Assembly (NCBI RefSeq): GCF_000190575.1
Contig: NC_015164.1
Span: forward strand, 2,046,001-2,110,000
Length of the DNA: 64,000 nt
Origin: Phocaeicola salanitronis DSM 18170
Lineage (GTDB): Bacteria > Bacteroidota > Bacteroidia > Bacteroidales > Bacteroidaceae
Reading direction: 5' to 3'
Below, in pieces: positions 62,501 to 64,000 of the stretch. The notes below the pieces were generated by a model. That model worked only from the letters and a program-made list of their open reading frames with translations. It had not been told where the DNA came from and searched no databases. Position 1 is the stretch's first letter, and every line of letters begins with the position of its first letter. The position numbers and the translations under genes are program-made.

Positions 62501-64000
62501 GCATCTACCGCATGGTCGGACACCGAAAGCGAAAGCTTTCCCTGCGAATGTTCCAGTCCGCCTTCCAGCTCCAGCCCAGAGAACAAACGGCGCCCATAAC
62601 GCAAATGAGAAACGCCGCCCTTCACCTTCATCTGCGTACGGGGAGAAAAGAAATCAAGCCCCCTTCCCTCCGCCCAGAGGGAGGCATCGAACCGATAAAG
62701 AGAATCGTCCGGAAGAAAAGCATGCAGGTTCAACGTATCAATCCGTATCTGTGCCCGATAGCTCTCTTCCTGCAAATCATATCCTGCGGCAAGCGTTACC
62801 CTGCCCCGCTTTCCTTCACGCAAGTCCATATCCACCCCCACCCGGTTCCCTTTAAGCGAGACAAGCCCGTCCAGCCGCATCCCTTGCGGTATGGAAACAC
62901 CGCCCGAAAGCGTTTCTACAAAGCCCAAATCTCCGGTGCCCATAGCCAAATGCAACGTACCGTTCCGCCGCGTACTATCCAACACAAAAGCAAGATGTCC
63001 GTCCGCTTCGGCACGGAAAGCCCCCGGAAGCGCAAACGAGAGCTGGGTCAGTTTCAAGTCGTTCAGGCTTCCGTCTATTCCGGCGCGCACCTGAAGCGGA
63101 CGGGAAGGATATTGCCGGACAAAGTCTGCGGGAATCCCCGTCACGAGCTTCAGCAAATCATTCTTGCCGATGTCTGCCATCAGGCGTGCCTGAACAGTCC
63201 CTTCCTTACCGGCATCCATGGCATCCCAGTCCATCGAAGCGTTCAACTCTAAAGCCGAATCCTGCGTCTTGATACTGAACGAAGGCACCTGCAAGGCATG
63301 GGCATCCGAAACCAGACGCCCCTCTCCCGAAGTGATTTCCAATCCCGAACGCTCTTTCAGCTCAAACGTACGGATGAATGCCCTGATGTCGTTTCCGGCA
63401 TAATAGAGGGAATCCATGCCGATATTCAAACCGGTAACCGCAATGTGCGAAGGGTCAAGCCCCACTTCTGCCGGAGGGAGAGAGCCTGTATCAAAACTGA
63501 ACCTGCCTTCTTCCAATGCAAACGAACGTGCCGAATAAGCCATGCGGTGCAGGTCGGCATTGCCTTCGCGCAAGGCAAGACGATGGAGCGAAACCGCCAT
63601 GGAAAGTGTATCCAACGGCATCTGTAAGGCAAAAGACACATTCTCGAAGTCAATCTTCTGCAACTGGAATTTCCAATATACCGGTGCCGAGGCGGCCGTA
63701 TCTTGTGCCGCCGTATCGGCAAGGCACATCGACAAGCGTGTGTCTTTCAGGGTCAGCTGGTTCACAACAGCCGTTTCAGGACTCAAGTCTACTCCATGCG
63801 AAGAAACAAAGACACTCCCTATTTCGCCCTCTAACCTCATGCCGCTGATTAAGTCCGCCGTATGAAACCGCGTATCTGACAATTCCAGCCCGTCCAGCTC
63901 CACTTGTTTCTTCAACAAAGGAAGAAGCTGCACTTTTGCGGTAAGCCTTCCGGCATCGGCAATCGTATCACCTTGATTTACCACCAGCGCCCGATGCACG
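59596..64000 (-). CDS. tamB: Translocation/assembly module TamB (5' part outside window)
   Basis: A very large envelope protein anchored in the inner membrane and spanning the periplasm as a groove-like beta structure. The 1467 visible residues consist of long beta-helical repeats with low sequence complexity, typical of AsmA/TamB-like proteins. The C-terminal DUF490/TamB domain is present: DLSFQYQPDGNMVLNGRYSL, IEWTGDLMNPNLNIKASERV and the final acidic/basic tail after SKLGELFIFRSRKKNRP. The N-terminal signal anchor lies beyond 64000. The 3' end is 27 bp before tamL. Identity rests on these domains and on the tamL neighbour. Confidence 0.9.
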   Translation of the reverse strand, partial: VHRALVVNQGDTIADAGRLTAKVQLLPLLKKQVELDGLELSDTRFHTADLISGMRLEGEIGSVFVSSHGVDLSPETAVVNQLTLKDTRLSMCLADTAAQDTAASAPVYWKFQLQKIDFENVSFALQMPLDTLSMAVSLHRLALREGNADLHRMAYSARSFALEEGRFSFDTGSLPPAEVGLDPSHIAVTGLNIGMDSLYYAGNDIRAFIRTFELKERSGLEITSGEGRLVSDAHALQVPSFSIKTQDSALELNASMDWDAMDAGKEGTVQARLMADIGKNDLLKLVTGIPADFVRQYPSRPLQVRAGIDGSLNDLKLTQLSFALPGAFRAEADGHLAFVLDSTRRNGTLHLAMGTGDLGFVETLSGGVSIPQGMRLDGLVSLKGNRVGVDMDLREGKRGRVTLAAGYDLQEESYRAQIRIDTLNLHAFLPDDSLYRFDASLWAEGRGLDFFSPRTQMKVKGGVSHLRYGRRLFSGLELEGGLEHSQGKLSLSVSDHAVDARMNLNASLLPNQVKADLDGQVKRLDLKALELMEKKLNPALHIEAHAQTDMKQNHRVRVSLTDIHLATEENTFHTKDLHAGVEMASDSIRSFVNAGDLTFLFRSPDGVERLASGATALMAEFGRQWKGKKLDQRVLKAILPRAELRIFSGPDNPIANLLAAGHLRYDRFRIAMSASPDEGLNADMRLYGLRTDSLRLDTIFFDARQDTARFLFHSGVKALASKRQEAFGIGLWGSVDSTRARTYISYLNNKLEKGVELGLEARMHPEGISVHVSPDEPTLVYRKFQANPGNYIFLNDNGRVYADLRLADSRNTGLAFYSPSDTLSGQDLTLELHRISIGEFRRVVPYMPDIAGLIDAKAHYVQQGTDMQVEADVRVDSLAYNRYPLGDWGASAVYLPQEDGAHGIKGQVTINGTEVVSLGGSYAPATETLPDRLNASVGLHHFPLHIANAFIPAGLATLKGGLDGKVEVSGAASSPLLAGDLSLDSVQVGVPQASLNLRLDNRPIKIKDNRLEFERFNIYTEGATPFTVDGYVDMGNFEAIDVNLGMMARNFELINAKRTKESLVYGKLYVDFSSVVKGSPDALTMRGNMNILGNSDFTYVLKDSPLTVEDKLSETVTFVDFRDTARVDLTQAEPISLGGMDVLMTLHIDEAVQARVDLNEDGSNYMLLEGGGDLSFQYQPDGNMVLNGRYSLMSGEMKYEMPIIPLKTFHIQSGSYIEWTGDLMNPNLNIKASERVRASVASEESGSRMVNFDVGVNLTNRLEDLGFTFTLEAPEDGTMQNELASKSAEEKNKLAVTMLVTGMYMAEGNTSGGGFDTNSMLNSFLQSEINKIAGSALKTIDINFGMETTEQESGTSRTDYNFQFAKRFWNNRFQVIIGGKISTGNDAQQQDESFIDNISLEYRLDNSGTRYIKIFHDKNYESILDGEVIETGAGIVLRKKVSKLGELFIFRSRKKNRPADEEKSEGQ

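Overview
The window is a chromosome segment of a gut-type Bacteroidales bacterium (Bacteroides/Phocaeicola-like; the species cannot be fixed from sequence alone). Signs of this are the Bacteroidetes promoter boxes (TTTG ... TAnnTTTG) before tRNAs, tmRNA, recQ, fur and a hybrid two-component gene, lipoproteins with acidic residues after the lipobox Cys, a hybrid two-component system fused to AraC, a lipoprotein-type TamL with TamB, and a 4-step Nuo order without NuoEFG.

Layout. 1-8410 (+): 3' part of a nuo operon (D-H-I-J-K-L-M-N), ended by a strong terminator. 8411-9830: decayed accessory DNA with a Rpn-type nuclease remnant, a broken HigB-like toxin and an intact HigA-like antitoxin, plus dispersed repeats. 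9834-19455 (-): a seven-gene run of six secreted lipoproteins (DUF4493-like, PCMD-like and a mixture of both) and one outer-membrane beta-barrel protein. This is the best candidate for an undescribed cell-surface system. 19456-21810: repeat-rich gap with a compound inverted array and tRNA-Pro(CGG). 21810-32338 (-): housekeeping genes (M13 peptidase, ABC-F ATPase, purA, fur-family regulator, AlkD-like protein, DPP III, AraC regulator), separated by several MITE-like families. 32511-35084: recQ, tRNA-Phe and tmRNA.

35173-45754 is an AT-rich genomic island of about 10.6 kb inserted in the 3' half of tRNA-Pro(GGG). It is bounded by 64-bp direct repeats and carries a tyrosine recombinase, tandem 12-bp repeats at each end (probable integrase arm sites), a ParB-like protein, DUF3871, a YefM-YoeB toxin-antitoxin pair, and a four-gene cargo operon of unknown function preceded by a long quasi-palindromic leader. 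The island supplies a new terminator for the tRNA it interrupts. No relaxase or conjugation gene is visible.

45959-49311 holds an ADP-ribosylglycohydrolase, an unknown 260-residue protein and aroB. 49469-57024 holds an outer-membrane receptor-like gene broken by one frameshift and a complete hybrid two-component sensor/regulator. 57244-64000 (-) holds tamL and most of tamB, which runs off the window end. Most lipoprotein, receptor and TamL/TamB products act at the outer membrane, so the window is rich in cell-surface functions.
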